Shown: positions 53,612-62,226 of the stretch, in pieces
Position numbering within the stretch: the first letter of the stretch is position 1
How the letters are laid out: each line of letters opens with the position of its first letter
Origin: Crateriforma conspicua
Lineage (GTDB): Bacteria; Planctomycetota; Planctomycetia; Pirellulales; Pirellulaceae
Assembly: GCF_007752935.1 (NCBI RefSeq)
Contig: NZ_CP036319.1
Coordinates: 6,180,501-6,244,500, forward strand
Length of the DNA stretch: 64,000 nucleotides
Reading direction: 5' to 3'
Notes under the pieces: model-generated
Databases searched by the model: none
Told to the model about the DNA's origin: nothing
What the model saw: the letters and a program-made list of their open reading frames with translations, nothing else
Made by a program: the position numbers and the translations under genes

Positions 53612-55258
53612 TCACCGACCCGACCTTAGGCGATCAAAGTACTGCTGCGTATGTTCTTGTTCGGCACGGGGAAGATTCTGATTCTCCAGCGGGTTGGCCG
53701 CTTCATCCAATTCACTCTCGATCACCGATTTCAGGTCTTCGCGGGTGACTCCCTTGCGGTTCGGTCCGTCGGCAAAACCGGCGATAATCGCTCGTCCCCG
53801 ACGCACATCGCCACGAACTTGCGAGTCATAGAAATTGGTGTCGGTTTCCGATTCGGGGCGGTCGCCCTGGCCCGCCCCGCGGCCGAGTCCGTTGCCGGGT
53901 TTGTCCCCTTGCATCCCACCTTGGCACCCTTGGCAACCCATGCCCTGACATTGCTGACACCCCATCTGTTGCTTGGATTGCAGCAAGTCATCCATCGCCG
54001 ATTGCAGGTCTTCCAGTTCTGACATTTCGTCGGCCATGTCGCCCAGTTGATCAGCCATCTGCTGCATGGCATCGGCCGCGGATGAAGCATCGCCCTGCTC
54101 CATTGCCTGGGCGGCGTTGGACATTGCTTCGGCCATCTGCTGCATCTTTTGCATCTGACCGTCTTGTTGACGCAATTGATCCAGCTTCTGTTGCATCTGT
54201 TCGGCGTCGGACGTGCGGCCCTCGCGCCGCGCCTGATCAATCTGTCGTTGCAGGTCCTGTTTTTTCTTCTCGTGATTTTCGACCGCCTGCTTCATCTGTT
54301 GTTGCATTTGCTTGACCTGCTCGGCCAGCTTTTTCTGGTCCGCTTTGGACAGGTTGCCTTCCCGCACTTTCTTTGCCAGATCTTTGATCATCTTTTGCGC
54401 GTCACCGAACTGACCGTCCTTGATGGCATCGGCGACCTTTTTCGCCGGTCCGGAATCCAGCCCCTTCATTTGCGACATTGCCCGGCGCATCTGCTCAGGT
54501 GATCCCAAGTTTTCACGCCGCTGATCCAACTGGTCTTTCAATTCGTTCAGCGCAATCAATGCCTCCTTGCGCGACATCTGTTTCTGCTGAGCGACCTTTT
54601 CCAGATCAGCTTCCATCTTTTCAAACAACTCACGCGCCTCTTCCAAACCTTCCGCTTCGGCGCGTTCTTTTTGTTCCTTCAGCGTCTTGCGAAGCTGACG
54701 TGCCACGGTTTGAACTTGCTTCGTTTCCGCCGAAACTTCGGTCGCCTCGATGACCGCCGACGGCGCGTCCCCATATTGTTTGACCAGCAAGAAAGCCGCG
54801 ATACACACCGGCACCATCGACAGCGGCAACCATCCCAGACGGCTCGGACGCAAGGCAAAGCGGTCGGCCACCGCCAACTGCCCTGCCCTGACGTCGGCGT
54901 CGGAAACCAAAGCCTTGCCGAACTCCGTTTCACGCTGGGAATGCGACATGCCCATTGCGCTGCCGACACGTTCGCGCAAACCGAAACGTCGATCAACTTC
55001 TTCGGCTGCGGCCTGTCGACTTGGCGCGGACCAGCCGGCGATGCACGCGGCCACTGCCATTCCGCCACCCAATCCTGTGGCCACGCAACCGATCGCCCAA
55101 TTCGTCAAATCGACCGGAACGTCCCACCAAACGACCGACACGATGGCCAGAGCCGCGATTGCCAAACCGACCGCGATGGTCCAGCAGCACAATCGGCCGA
55201 ATCGTCCCAAAATCATTCGAATCCGGGCTCTGCTGACGGTGGATTCAATCGAATTCAT
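53612..55258 (-). CDS. Membrane-anchored coiled-coil protein with CxxC cluster
   Basis: This 548-residue protein begins with three hydrophobic segments (about 25-45, 53-76 and 142-160) separated by a cytoplasmic-looking loop 'RQAAAEEVDRRFGLRERVGSAM'. The layout of that region recalls DUF4175-type proteins. Residues 180-430 are a long charged coiled coil very rich in Gln, Lys, Glu and Met. Then comes a small cysteine cluster, 'MGCQQCQGMGCQGCQGG' with Cys434, 437, 442 and 445, similar to the CxxCxGxG knuckles of DnaJ, and a Gly-rich stretch. The tail ('RAEQEHTQQYFDRL') is conserved-looking. Function is unknown; a structural or envelope-stress role is possible. Confidence 0.72.
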   Translation of the reverse strand: MNSIESTVSRARIRMILGRFGRLCCWTIAVGLAIAALAIVSVVWWDVPVDLTNWAIGCVATGLGGGMAVAACIAGWSAPSRQAAAEEVDRRFGLRERVGSAMGMSHSQRETEFGKALVSDADVRAGQLAVADRFALRPSRLGWLPLSMVPVCIAAFLLVKQYGDAPSAVIEATEVSAETKQVQTVARQLRKTLKEQKERAEAEGLEEARELFEKMEADLEKVAQQKQMSRKEALIALNELKDQLDQRRENLGSPEQMRRAMSQMKGLDSGPAKKVADAIKDGQFGDAQKMIKDLAKKVREGNLSKADQKKLAEQVKQMQQQMKQAVENHEKKKQDLQRQIDQARREGRTSDAEQMQQKLDQLRQQDGQMQKMQQMAEAMSNAAQAMEQGDASSAADAMQQMADQLGDMADEMSELEDLQSAMDDLLQSKQQMGCQQCQGMGCQGCQGGMQGDKPGNGLGRGAGQGDRPESETDTNFYDSQVRGDVRRGRAIIAGFADGPNRKGVTREDLKSVIESELDEAANPLENQNLPRAEQEHTQQYFDRLRSGR

Positions 55259-55330
55259 GGGTTGCCGCCTGGAGAAGAGGTACGGTTCTAATAGGCAAAG
55301 GACGCCATTTTGTCACTTCGCCTGTCACTG

Positions 55331-55352
55331 GCGTGCCACTGGCACGCGTTTT
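55331..55352 (+). promoter_or_regulatory. Terminator-like hairpin upstream of the DCC gene
   Basis: GCGTGCC (55331-55337) and GGCACGC (55341-55347) form a perfect 7-bp GC-rich stem with a 3-nt loop, followed by GTTTTT. On the plus strand this is a good match to an intrinsic terminator, yet no plus-strand gene ends here. It lies about 100 bp before the DCC gene and 73 bp before the divergent coiled-coil gene, so it could be an attenuator in a leader RNA or an operator. Confidence 0.4.
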
Positions 55353-55449
55353 TCACCTGTTCGCAGTATAGCGATCCGAACCACCACACCGCCCTTTTTT
55401 GACCTCAATCCGGCTCAAGATGCCGCTGCCGAGGTCCTGGACACTTGTC

Positions 55450-55884
55450 ATGTCGTCACCGTCCGAAAAAATCGATCTGCCAGATCCAGATTCAATGGAA
55501 TCATCGGACGTCGTCATTTACGACGGGCAATGCAATTTCTGTCGCGCCCAAGTTCAACGCTTGCATCGCCTGGATCTTAGCGGCCGTTTGACGTTTCTTT
55601 CGCTGCATGACGACCGCGTCAACGATCGGTACCCAGACTTGCAGTACGAAGATCTGATGCAACAGATGTATGTCGTCGACCAGAACGGCGACGCCCACGG
55701 TGGCAGCGAAGCGGTGCGTTATCTGTCGCGTCGCTTACCCTTGCTCTGGCCGGCGGTGCCGATCCTGCACTTGCCGGGAACCGCGTCGCTATGGCGTTGG
55801 CTATACCAACAGGTCGCCAAACGACGTTACCGCTTGGCCGGCAAATCATGTGACGGAGACACCTGCAGCATCCACCTTCGTTGA
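55450..55884 (+). CDS. DCC-family thiol-disulfide oxidoreductase
   Basis: The product has 144 residues from ATG 55450. The family signature is 'VVIYDGQCNFCRAQVQRLHRLD', in which DGxCxxC gives the name and the redox-active cysteine pair. Downstream are 'RLTFLSLHDD', 'MYVVDQNGDAHGGSEAVRYLSRRLP' and 'LPGTASLWRWLYQQVAKRRYRLAG', all typical. A final Cys pair is in 'GKSCDGDTCSIHL'. DCC proteins have a thioredoxin-like fold and are predicted cytoplasmic thiol oxidoreductases with unknown clients. It is divergent from the coiled-coil gene and converges on purQ, 63 bp away. Confidence 0.9.
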   Translation: MSSPSEKIDLPDPDSMESSDVVIYDGQCNFCRAQVQRLHRLDLSGRLTFLSLHDDRVNDRYPDLQYEDLMQQMYVVDQNGDAHGGSEAVRYLSRRLPLLWPAVPILHLPGTASLWRWLYQQVAKRRYRLAGKSCDGDTCSIHLR

Positions 55885-55947
55885 TCGAACCGTCCGCGTC
55901 CGTATCGACCAAGTTCGGCGTGGATCCGTTGCAATTCGAATCGCCCG

Positions 55948-56760
55948 CTACTTGAACCAATCGACGGCATTGCGAAACATCTTCATCCCGTCACCTTCAT
56001 CGGGTTGTTGTTCCCGACGTGTCCAACTGGGGTGATGCGTAGGATCCAGGTGTCGTTCGGGATGGGGCATCAACCCGAACACACGGCCGGTTCGGTCACA
56101 GACGCCGGCCACGTTGGCATCTGAACCGTTCGGATTGGCGGGAAACGGCAACGGCGAATCGACGATCATGTTCTGCTCGTCTTGGCAGTACCGAATGGCC
56201 AATCGCCCCTGCTGTTTCAACGCTTGCAATACGTCATCGTCGGCAGCCACAAACTTGCCCTCGGCATGAGCCATTGGCAAATACATGTGCTGGATGTCTT
56301 TCAAGAAAACACAGGGGGTTTCGTCGACAGCCAGATGAACCCATCGATCTTCGAACCGACCGTGATCATTCCAGGTCAACGTGGCCGGGACATCTGGATT
56401 CGCATCGGCGTCATCGTGGACATCGGCGGTCAGCACCCCCAGTCGCATCAACACCTGCATCCCATTGCAGATCCCCAAGACCAAGCGATCACCATCACCG
56501 TGCACAAATGCGTCGACCCAGTCGCTTAGATGCTGCTGCAGACGGCTGGCCAAAATCCGTCCGGCCGCCACATCATCGCCGTAGCTGAATCCACCCGGCA
56601 GGCAGAAAATCTGATAGCGGTCCCGCAATGCCGGGTTCTCCATCAATCGATTGACGTGAACGCGTTCGGCGACCGCCCCGGCCTGCTCGAACGCAAACGC
56701 GGTTTCCTCATCACAATTGGTTCCGGGAGCCCGCAAGACGAGAACGCGTGGTGCGACCAT
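55948..56760 (-). CDS. purQ: Phosphoribosylformylglycinamidine synthase glutaminase subunit PurQ
   Basis: PurQ hydrolyses glutamine and gives ammonia to PurL in the fourth step of purine synthesis. The 270 residues from ATG 56760 exceed the 225 usual of Bacillus-type PurQ but match longer PurQ proteins of other lineages. The N-terminus 'PRVLVLRAPGTNCDEETAFAFEQAG' is diagnostic. The glutaminase nucleophile is the Cys in 'GICNGMQVLMRLG', with 'CLPGGFSYGDDVAAGRI' before it. The His-Glu pair lies in 'GLMPHPERHLDPTHH'. It is downstream of the NfnB-like gene on the same strand (114 bp). No purL or purS lies in the window. Confidence 0.93.
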   Translation of the reverse strand: MVAPRVLVLRAPGTNCDEETAFAFEQAGAVAERVHVNRLMENPALRDRYQIFCLPGGFSYGDDVAAGRILASRLQQHLSDWVDAFVHGDGDRLVLGICNGMQVLMRLGVLTADVHDDADANPDVPATLTWNDHGRFEDRWVHLAVDETPCVFLKDIQHMYLPMAHAEGKFVAADDDVLQALKQQGRLAIRYCQDEQNMIVDSPLPFPANPNGSDANVAGVCDRTGRVFGLMPHPERHLDPTHHPSWTRREQQPDEGDGMKMFRNAVDWFK

Positions 56761-56874
56761 GGATGCAACGTATGGGGGGAAGAATGGGTGAAACAACGTG
56801 GCTTTCAAAAACCACTGGCCTCATCTTCGCCAATCCGGTCGACTTTGAGTAGGCGTCCCCAAGCCAACGACCGG

Positions 56875-58332
56875 TCACGACTCGGCCGCCGCCGAATCCG
56901 TCTCCCATACTCCCGTCTGCAGATATTCGTCAATGGAACTGGCCGCGGTGCGTCCTGCCCCCATGGCCAAAATAACAGTGGCCGCGCCGCTGACAATGTC
57001 TCCACCCGCGAAGACGCCCACCTTGCTGGTCCGTAAAGATTCCTCGTCGGCTTGAATGTACCCCCAACGATTGGTTTTCATGTCGGGCGTGGTGGATTGA
57101 ACCAATGGATTCGCCCCGGTTCCAACGGCCACGATCGCAACATCCAGCGGCATTTCAAACTCGCTGCCTTCGATCGCCACTGGACGGCGTCGGCCCGATT
57201 CATCGGGTTCCCCCAACGCCATCTTCACCAGACGCACAGATTTCAAGATGCCCTGTTCGTCGCCGATGAATTCCACCGGATTGTGCAGATCCAAAAACTG
57301 CACGCCTTCATCCTGTGCATGATGCACCTCTTCTTGACGTGCGGGCATTTCATCCATGCTGCGGCGATAGATGATCGACGCTTTCCCCGCGCCCAATCGC
57401 ATCGCCGACCGCACCGAGTCCATCGCCGTGTTGCCGCCACCTATCACCGCGACGTGCCGATCACGACATTGATAGATCGGCGAATCATAGTGCGATGAAT
57501 CGTAGGCCTTCATCAGATTCACGCGTGTCAAAAACTCGTTCGCCGAATAAACGCCGCCCAAGTGTTCGCCGGGTATGTCCAGAAATCGAGGCAAGCCGGC
57601 ACCGGTGGCAACGAAGACGGCATCGAACCCTTCTTCCTGCATCAGTTCGTCGATCGTGACGGTTTTGCCCACAACGACATTGGTTTGAAACTCAATGCCC
57701 ATGGCTCTCATGTTGTCAATTTCTTGACGCACAATGTCCTTGGGCAATCGAAACTCGGGAATGCCATACAGCAGCACCCCGCCGATTTCGTGCAATGCTT
57801 CGAACACCGTGACGTCGTGTCCGCGCAAACACAGGTCGCCGGCACAACTTAGCCCCGCCGGTCCGCTGCCGACGATTGCCACCTTCTTTCCGGTCAACGG
57901 TGCACGTTGGGGCAAAGCGACCTGACCAGATTCGCGCTCGTAATCCGCGACGAAGCGTTCCAGGTTACCAATCGCCAGGGAATCAAATCGCTTGCCCATG
58001 ATGCAAGCGCCTTCACACTGGTTTTCTTGCGGGCAAACGCGTCCGGTCACCGCGGGCAAAACATTGTCTTCGCGGATCTTTGACGCGGCCCCCAGAAAAT
58101 CACCGGCCAACACCAATTCGACAAAATCACGAACCTTCACACCGACCGGGCATCCTTTGACACACTTGGGATCGGCACAGGTCAAGCAGCGTTGCGCTTC
58201 GCATTGGGCCGCCACCACTTCCAATCCCAAATTGACTTCGTCGAAGTTGCGTGCCCGTGCGTCGGCATCTTGTTCCGGCATCGCCTGTCGAGGAATCTTG
58301 ACTCGCTCTTTGGGCGGCAGTGGTTCAGCCAT
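56875..58332 (-). CDS. NfnB-type / glutamate-synthase-small-subunit-like flavoprotein
   Basis: This 485-residue flavoprotein has the N-terminal iron-sulfur domain of GltD/NfnB proteins: 'CLTCADPKCVKGCPVGVKVRDFVELV' and 'CPQENQCEGACIMGKR', enough cysteines for two [4Fe-4S] clusters. Then come the FAD site 'VAIVGSGPAGLSCAGDL' and the NADPH site 'VAVIGGGNTAMDSVRSAMRLGA'. Families that match are homotetrameric NADPH-dependent glutamate synthase (GltA), the GltD subunit, and NfnB of the NADH-dependent ferredoxin:NADP oxidoreductase. The gene directly upstream encodes an NfnA-like protein, 101 bp apart, and no large glutamate synthase subunit is near. I therefore favour NfnB; gltA is the alternative name. 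Confidence 0.85.
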   Translation of the reverse strand: MAEPLPPKERVKIPRQAMPEQDADARARNFDEVNLGLEVVAAQCEAQRCLTCADPKCVKGCPVGVKVRDFVELVLAGDFLGAASKIREDNVLPAVTGRVCPQENQCEGACIMGKRFDSLAIGNLERFVADYERESGQVALPQRAPLTGKKVAIVGSGPAGLSCAGDLCLRGHDVTVFEALHEIGGVLLYGIPEFRLPKDIVRQEIDNMRAMGIEFQTNVVVGKTVTIDELMQEEGFDAVFVATGAGLPRFLDIPGEHLGGVYSANEFLTRVNLMKAYDSSHYDSPIYQCRDRHVAVIGGGNTAMDSVRSAMRLGAGKASIIYRRSMDEMPARQEEVHHAQDEGVQFLDLHNPVEFIGDEQGILKSVRLVKMALGEPDESGRRRPVAIEGSEFEMPLDVAIVAVGTGANPLVQSTTPDMKTNRWGYIQADEESLRTSKVGVFAGGDIVSGAATVILAMGAGRTAASSIDEYLQTGVWETDSAAAES

Positions 58333-58433
58333 GACAGATCAGTTTGAAATGAATATCAGTGGGAAATGTTGGGGACGGCCATTGATTCGCAGTATGAATG
58401 TCAACTGCATTCGGTAGGTCTTCAATGAAGCCG

Positions 58434-59369
58434 TCAAGAGTTTTCCGGTGATGTCACCGGCACGTCGCTTCGGCTGTCATCGCCTGAGCGGGGCCCGACT
58501 TCCGGATGGTGATGTTGCAACTGGCAGGATCGCGTGACGGATTCGGGTGGATGTTCATCGAATTCACGCAACGCTTCGGCTTCCTGGTCGCGATACAAAT
58601 TGTTGCGTTTCATCAGAACATCAAAATCGACTTCGTGCGCATCAAACTCGGGGCCATCGACGCAGGCAAACCTTGCGCGTCCGCCGACCAGAACGCGACA
58701 ACCACCACACATCCCGGTTCCGTCGACCATGATCGGATTCAAACTGACAATGGTGGGAATCTGGTGCGGTTTCGTAACGGCCGATACGGCACGCATCATG
58801 GGAACCGGCCCGATCGCCAACACACGATCCACGACGACGCCCGACTGTATCATTTGGTCCAACGCATCGGTAACGAATCCCTGGGTGCCCGCCGATCCGT
58901 CGTCGGTCATCACGTGCAATTGGTCACTGGTTTGTTGCATCGCGTCTTGCAGGATTAAGCGTTCGTGATCCCTGGCCCCGATGATGCTGATCACCCGATT
59001 GCCCGCCTGCTTCATGGCGACCGCGGTCGGGTAGGCGATTGCGGTTCCGACACCGCCGCCGATCACCACGACCGTGCCGAAGGATTCCACTTCCGATGGT
59101 TCACCCAGCGGCCCAACGACGTCGCGGATCGCATCCCCCGATTCAAGCGTGTTCAACCACCGAGTCGTTTTCCCGACCCCCTGGACGATGATCGTGATGT
59201 TCCCGTCCTGATCGCTGTCGGCAATCGTCAGTGGAATGCGTTCGCCGTGCTCGTCGATGCGAATGATCACAAACTGACCGGCGCGTCGCTTGCGCGCGAT
59301 ACGCGGTGCTTGGATGCGAAACAACTTGACGTCGGGCGCCAAGAAACGAGCTTCAACAATTGGAAACAT
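58434..59369 (-). CDS. NfnA-type FAD/NAD-binding oxidoreductase subunit
   Basis: The product has 311 residues from ATG 59369. It resembles ferredoxin-NADP reductase-like subunits such as NfnA (SudB) and the dihydroorotate dehydrogenase electron-transfer subunit. The FAD-binding region is 'AGQFVIIRIDEHGERIPLTIAD', the NAD site starts 'VVVIGGGVGTAIAYPTAVAMKQAG'. A [2Fe-2S] site is seen in 'DGTGMCGGCRV' with Cys221, Cys224 and Cys236 ('FACVDGPEFDAH'), which is the NfnA pattern. The last 45 residues (after 'NLYRDQEAEALREF') are a His/Ser/Pro-rich tail not expected in the family. With the NfnB-like gene it would form an electron-bifurcating transhydrogenase linking NADH, ferredoxin and NADPH, or a related sulfide dehydrogenase. 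Confidence 0.85.
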   Translation of the reverse strand: MFPIVEARFLAPDVKLFRIQAPRIARKRRAGQFVIIRIDEHGERIPLTIADSDQDGNITIIVQGVGKTTRWLNTLESGDAIRDVVGPLGEPSEVESFGTVVVIGGGVGTAIAYPTAVAMKQAGNRVISIIGARDHERLILQDAMQQTSDQLHVMTDDGSAGTQGFVTDALDQMIQSGVVVDRVLAIGPVPMMRAVSAVTKPHQIPTIVSLNPIMVDGTGMCGGCRVLVGGRARFACVDGPEFDAHEVDFDVLMKRNNLYRDQEAEALREFDEHPPESVTRSCQLQHHHPEVGPRSGDDSRSDVPVTSPENS

Positions 59370-59557
59370 CGAATCGTGGGGATGATGAAAAATGAAAAGC
59401 AACGGAACCAATGGATCCATTTTGTTGGCATAAGGATTCGCCCGACAGTGGATCAATCGCAGAAGTCGGCGATTCCCGCCCAGTTTCGCCAAGCTGCGAC
59501 GATTCGTCCCGCCTTTAGCCTACGCCCTTCGACGTCGGCGGTGTTGCAGCGTCCTTT

Positions 59558-60958
59558 CTAGCTCGGCCGTTCCAGCCGCACTGCCAAGCGGCGGTGATCG
59601 AAATCCCAGCCGACCACCTTGGCCCGCCCCTGCCATCGCCGATTCCCCACCTGTTCGAATTCATCGGCCAGTTCACCGGGCACATACAACGTCATGGGCA
59701 ACGGCGGATCGACGAACCTGGCCCACACCGCATGGCCGTCGGGGTAACCCAGTTGCCCATCGTCACCGCTGTACAACAAACGTCGTTCCACGATGACTTC
59801 CATGGGAAACGTCATCCCGGAAACAGCTTCCAGCAACAAATCAAGACGCTCTCGATCGCGGCGCGCGGCGTAAAAATGGGACGCTGTTTCATCGAAAGTG
59901 ATTTCATCCTCAGGCGAATCGCCTGCCACGCGCGGCGTCGACACCGACGCCCCCGGATCGACGGCACCGTCCGCGGCATCGGACCGTTGCGGTGGGACCA
60001 CGTGGATTGCCTCGCTATGTCGCCAATCGGGCCAGCGTGGAATGACGATCCGTATCGAAAGCGCCCACCGAATTTGATTGTCACCCAGTTTCAGTGTGTA
60101 CGCATCGGTCGACGGCAACTGGAATTCAAACGGAATCGATGTCCGCACGCCCGGTAAGACTTTGATGGATTGCCGTAGCGTTTCGGAATGAGTCCGCAGC
60201 GTGTGTTTGTGCGTCTTCTTGTTACTGCCGCTGCCGCTGACACAGACTTCTTGCCCGGTCAGTTCCGCTGTGACAGCATCCAGCAGAACCGCCTTCTTGG
60301 GAGACAAATGCAGATTTCCGGCGATCGGCGATCCCGGCGTCGCCACAGGCGAATCCAACACGCAATCCACTTCACCCAGCACCATGCGTGGCATCACGTG
60401 CCGTACGAAGTAGAACGTCCCGGCGACCATCGCGAAGACTAAAACAATCGCCAGAATCACCGGGTTGGCAATCAAAACGACAAACACAAATGCCAAAAAC
60501 GCAAAGAAGACGACCGCCACCAACCCGGCGATCCAACCACCGACTTTGTGAGCCGTAGGTTTGACTTCGGCGCTCTCCGGCGCTCCCGATGCGGCGACGC
60601 GGTACTGGCAGGAAGCCTTTGGATCGAACGCCCAAGAGATTTTTGCCTGTGCATCCACGGCATGATTCACCGTCAAGTAGTGACCGTGATACGTCGGCGG
60701 CCAACCTGCCACCGCTAGTTCAAACGGATACTCCAGTGTTTGTCCCGCTTCCCAAGTTCCGCTGAAGGCAACAACAGATTCCGTTTCACCTCGCGATACG
60801 TTGCCTCGGCCTTCGGTCCGCCACCCCGACCGAATCTGCAATGCGTTGCAACGCACCTCCGCATCGACGTCCACGCGCACACGCCCCGCAACCGTGTCGC
60901 CGGCGTAATAGATTCGATCGGGATCATCCAAAATCACCGTCAAATTGCATTTCGCCAT
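59558..60958 (-). CDS. Arrestin-like membrane protein of unknown function
   Basis: The 466-residue product starts at ATG 60958, inside the end of the AAA ATPase gene (35-bp overlap). The first 120 residues look like a beta-sandwich of the arrestin or Spo0M type: 'CNLTVILDDPDRIYYAGDTVAGRVRVDVD', 'SVVAFSGTWEAGQTLEYPFELAVAG'. Two adjacent hydrophobic helices follow at about 142-190, forming a hairpin anchor. A second beta-rich part repeats the arrestin pattern ('MVLGEVDCVLDSPVATPGSPIAGNLHLSP', 'PGVRTSIPFEFQLPSTDAYTLK'). The C-terminal 100 residues have no family I can name. Both soluble parts would face the cytoplasm. The coupling to an ATPase gene suggests a joint function. Confidence 0.65.
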   Translation of the reverse strand: MAKCNLTVILDDPDRIYYAGDTVAGRVRVDVDAEVRCNALQIRSGWRTEGRGNVSRGETESVVAFSGTWEAGQTLEYPFELAVAGWPPTYHGHYLTVNHAVDAQAKISWAFDPKASCQYRVAASGAPESAEVKPTAHKVGGWIAGLVAVVFFAFLAFVFVVLIANPVILAIVLVFAMVAGTFYFVRHVMPRMVLGEVDCVLDSPVATPGSPIAGNLHLSPKKAVLLDAVTAELTGQEVCVSGSGSNKKTHKHTLRTHSETLRQSIKVLPGVRTSIPFEFQLPSTDAYTLKLGDNQIRWALSIRIVIPRWPDWRHSEAIHVVPPQRSDAADGAVDPGASVSTPRVAGDSPEDEITFDETASHFYAARRDRERLDLLLEAVSGMTFPMEVIVERRLLYSGDDGQLGYPDGHAVWARFVDPPLPMTLYVPGELADEFEQVGNRRWQGRAKVVGWDFDHRRLAVRLERPS

Positions 60959-61601
60959 GGTCTGTGGGTCTCGGTAAGAATGCTCGTGCTTGGGTCCATT
61001 CGTACAAATGACTTTCGATCGCGCGTACATCAGAACCGAATCGTTGAATCAGGTCTTCGGCGGTACGGCGACGGATCTTGGGAACCGGCCCCTCAAACAG
61101 TCGACAGTGTTCGATCCGCCGGTTCAATATTTTGCACAAGTGATCCGCGGTATTCTGATGTCCCAATCGAATCGTGCGTACCCGATATCCTGCACCGCGC
61201 AGCGATCGTGACATGTCGCGATGCGTTCCCAACACCAAAGGCAATCCCGAACAAATCACCTGAGTCCGGATTCGACGCGGGACCCGTTGGAACTCGTCGA
61301 TCAAAAGCGGGCGTGCCACGGGAATGCCGGGACAAGGTCCATCCACGGGCATGTAAACGTAGGCGGAGTCCGACCAACGGCGATGCAACCCAAGCATCTG
61401 GCTGGTCTTGCCACGCCCGCATTTTCCGATGAACTGCCATGCTTGAAAGTCACTCGGCATCGGCTGTCGTTCGAGATCGTCCAGCAAAACAGCCAATTCC
61501 GCTCGCTCCGACCGCGTCAGTTCTCCGAACGGATTGCGGTTCAAGTTCCAGGCCTGCCACGGACGCCAACCGGTCACGGAGATCGTCGAATCGGTGCTCA
61601 T
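60924..61601 (-). CDS. Small P-loop ATPase (AAA-like)
   Basis: The product has 225 residues from ATG 61601; an upstream frame to 61679 is less likely. Walker A is GKCGRGKT at 59-66 in 'QFIGKCGRGKTSQMLGL'. Walker B is 'RPLLIDEFQRVP', and the later 'GTHRDMSRSLRGAGY' and 'RIGHCR'-like region may hold sensor residues. It begins with 'WNLNRNPFGELTRSERAELAVLL', a lead seen in ExeA/TniB-type AAA ATPases. There is no nuclease, helicase or transposition partner nearby. It overlaps the arrestin-like membrane protein gene by 35 bp and is probably cotranscribed with it. Role unknown. Confidence 0.72.
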   Translation of the reverse strand: MSTDSTISVTGWRPWQAWNLNRNPFGELTRSERAELAVLLDDLERQPMPSDFQAWQFIGKCGRGKTSQMLGLHRRWSDSAYVYMPVDGPCPGIPVARPLLIDEFQRVPRRIRTQVICSGLPLVLGTHRDMSRSLRGAGYRVRTIRLGHQNTADHLCKILNRRIEHCRLFEGPVPKIRRRTAEDLIQRFGSDVRAIESHLYEWTQARAFLPRPTDHGEMQFDGDFG

Positions 61602-61776
61602 CAGTTTTCGGTTTGCATCCAGCTTCGAGGGGATTGGCACGGCCACGCGACCGATCTTTGATCCCCCGCATCCACGCACGGGGTCTAACGACGGTGCAGC
61701 GACGTATTTATGATTCGAAAGATTAATGATCCTTCACGCCGACAGCCTTCACCGTTTTCGTTTTGGTGTCCACCGT

Positions 61777-62226
61777 ATGCCGGAATCCAGTCTTCCCCAC
61801 CGACACCCCGAAGTGTTCCCCTCGGCAATCGACCGATGGCTCATTCTAGTCGTCACAGCCGGTCCCTTCATCGCGACGGCCGCAGGCATTCACACTTGGC
61901 TGCATGGGAATCCGAACGATGCGGCGATGTTATTTCTGGCCGGCGCCGGAGCGTTGCTCCTGACACTGCTGTTCATGTTGCCGTGTCGCTACACATTGTC
62001 CGATGACACGCTGGCGATACGTTGCGGATTGATCGTCTTCCACGTCCCGGTCAATGAGATCACTGACCTGCGTCCGACCAGCACGCTACTCAGTGGTCCG
62101 GCGCTGTCACTGCGTCGTGTGGAGATCAAAACCCGAAACCGCCGCTACATCGTATCGCCTCGCGATCGCGAGCGATTCATTTCAACACTGCGTGCAGCGG
62201 CCAAGTTGCCGGATGCCTCCTTCTAG
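61777..62226 (+). CDS. Membrane protein with bacterial PH-like domain
   Basis: The 149-residue product starts at ATG 61777. Two hydrophobic helices ('WLILVVTAGPFIATAAGIHTWL' and 'AAMLFLAGAGALLLTLLFMLP') form a hairpin near the N-terminus. The rest is a compact beta domain beginning 'CRYTLSDDTLAIRCGLIVFHVPVNEITDLRPTS' and ending 'RNRRYIVSPRDRERFISTLRAA', the pattern of bacterial PH-like (YdbT/DUF1200-type) domains. The domain faces the cytoplasm and its ligand is unknown. It lies on the plus strand, divergent from the AAA ATPase gene, and its stop overlaps the stop of the converging exported protein gene (CTAG). Confidence 0.78.
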   Translation: MPESSLPHRHPEVFPSAIDRWLILVVTAGPFIATAAGIHTWLHGNPNDAAMLFLAGAGALLLTLLFMLPCRYTLSDDTLAIRCGLIVFHVPVNEITDLRPTSTLLSGPALSLRRVEIKTRNRRYIVSPRDRERFISTLRAAAKLPDASF

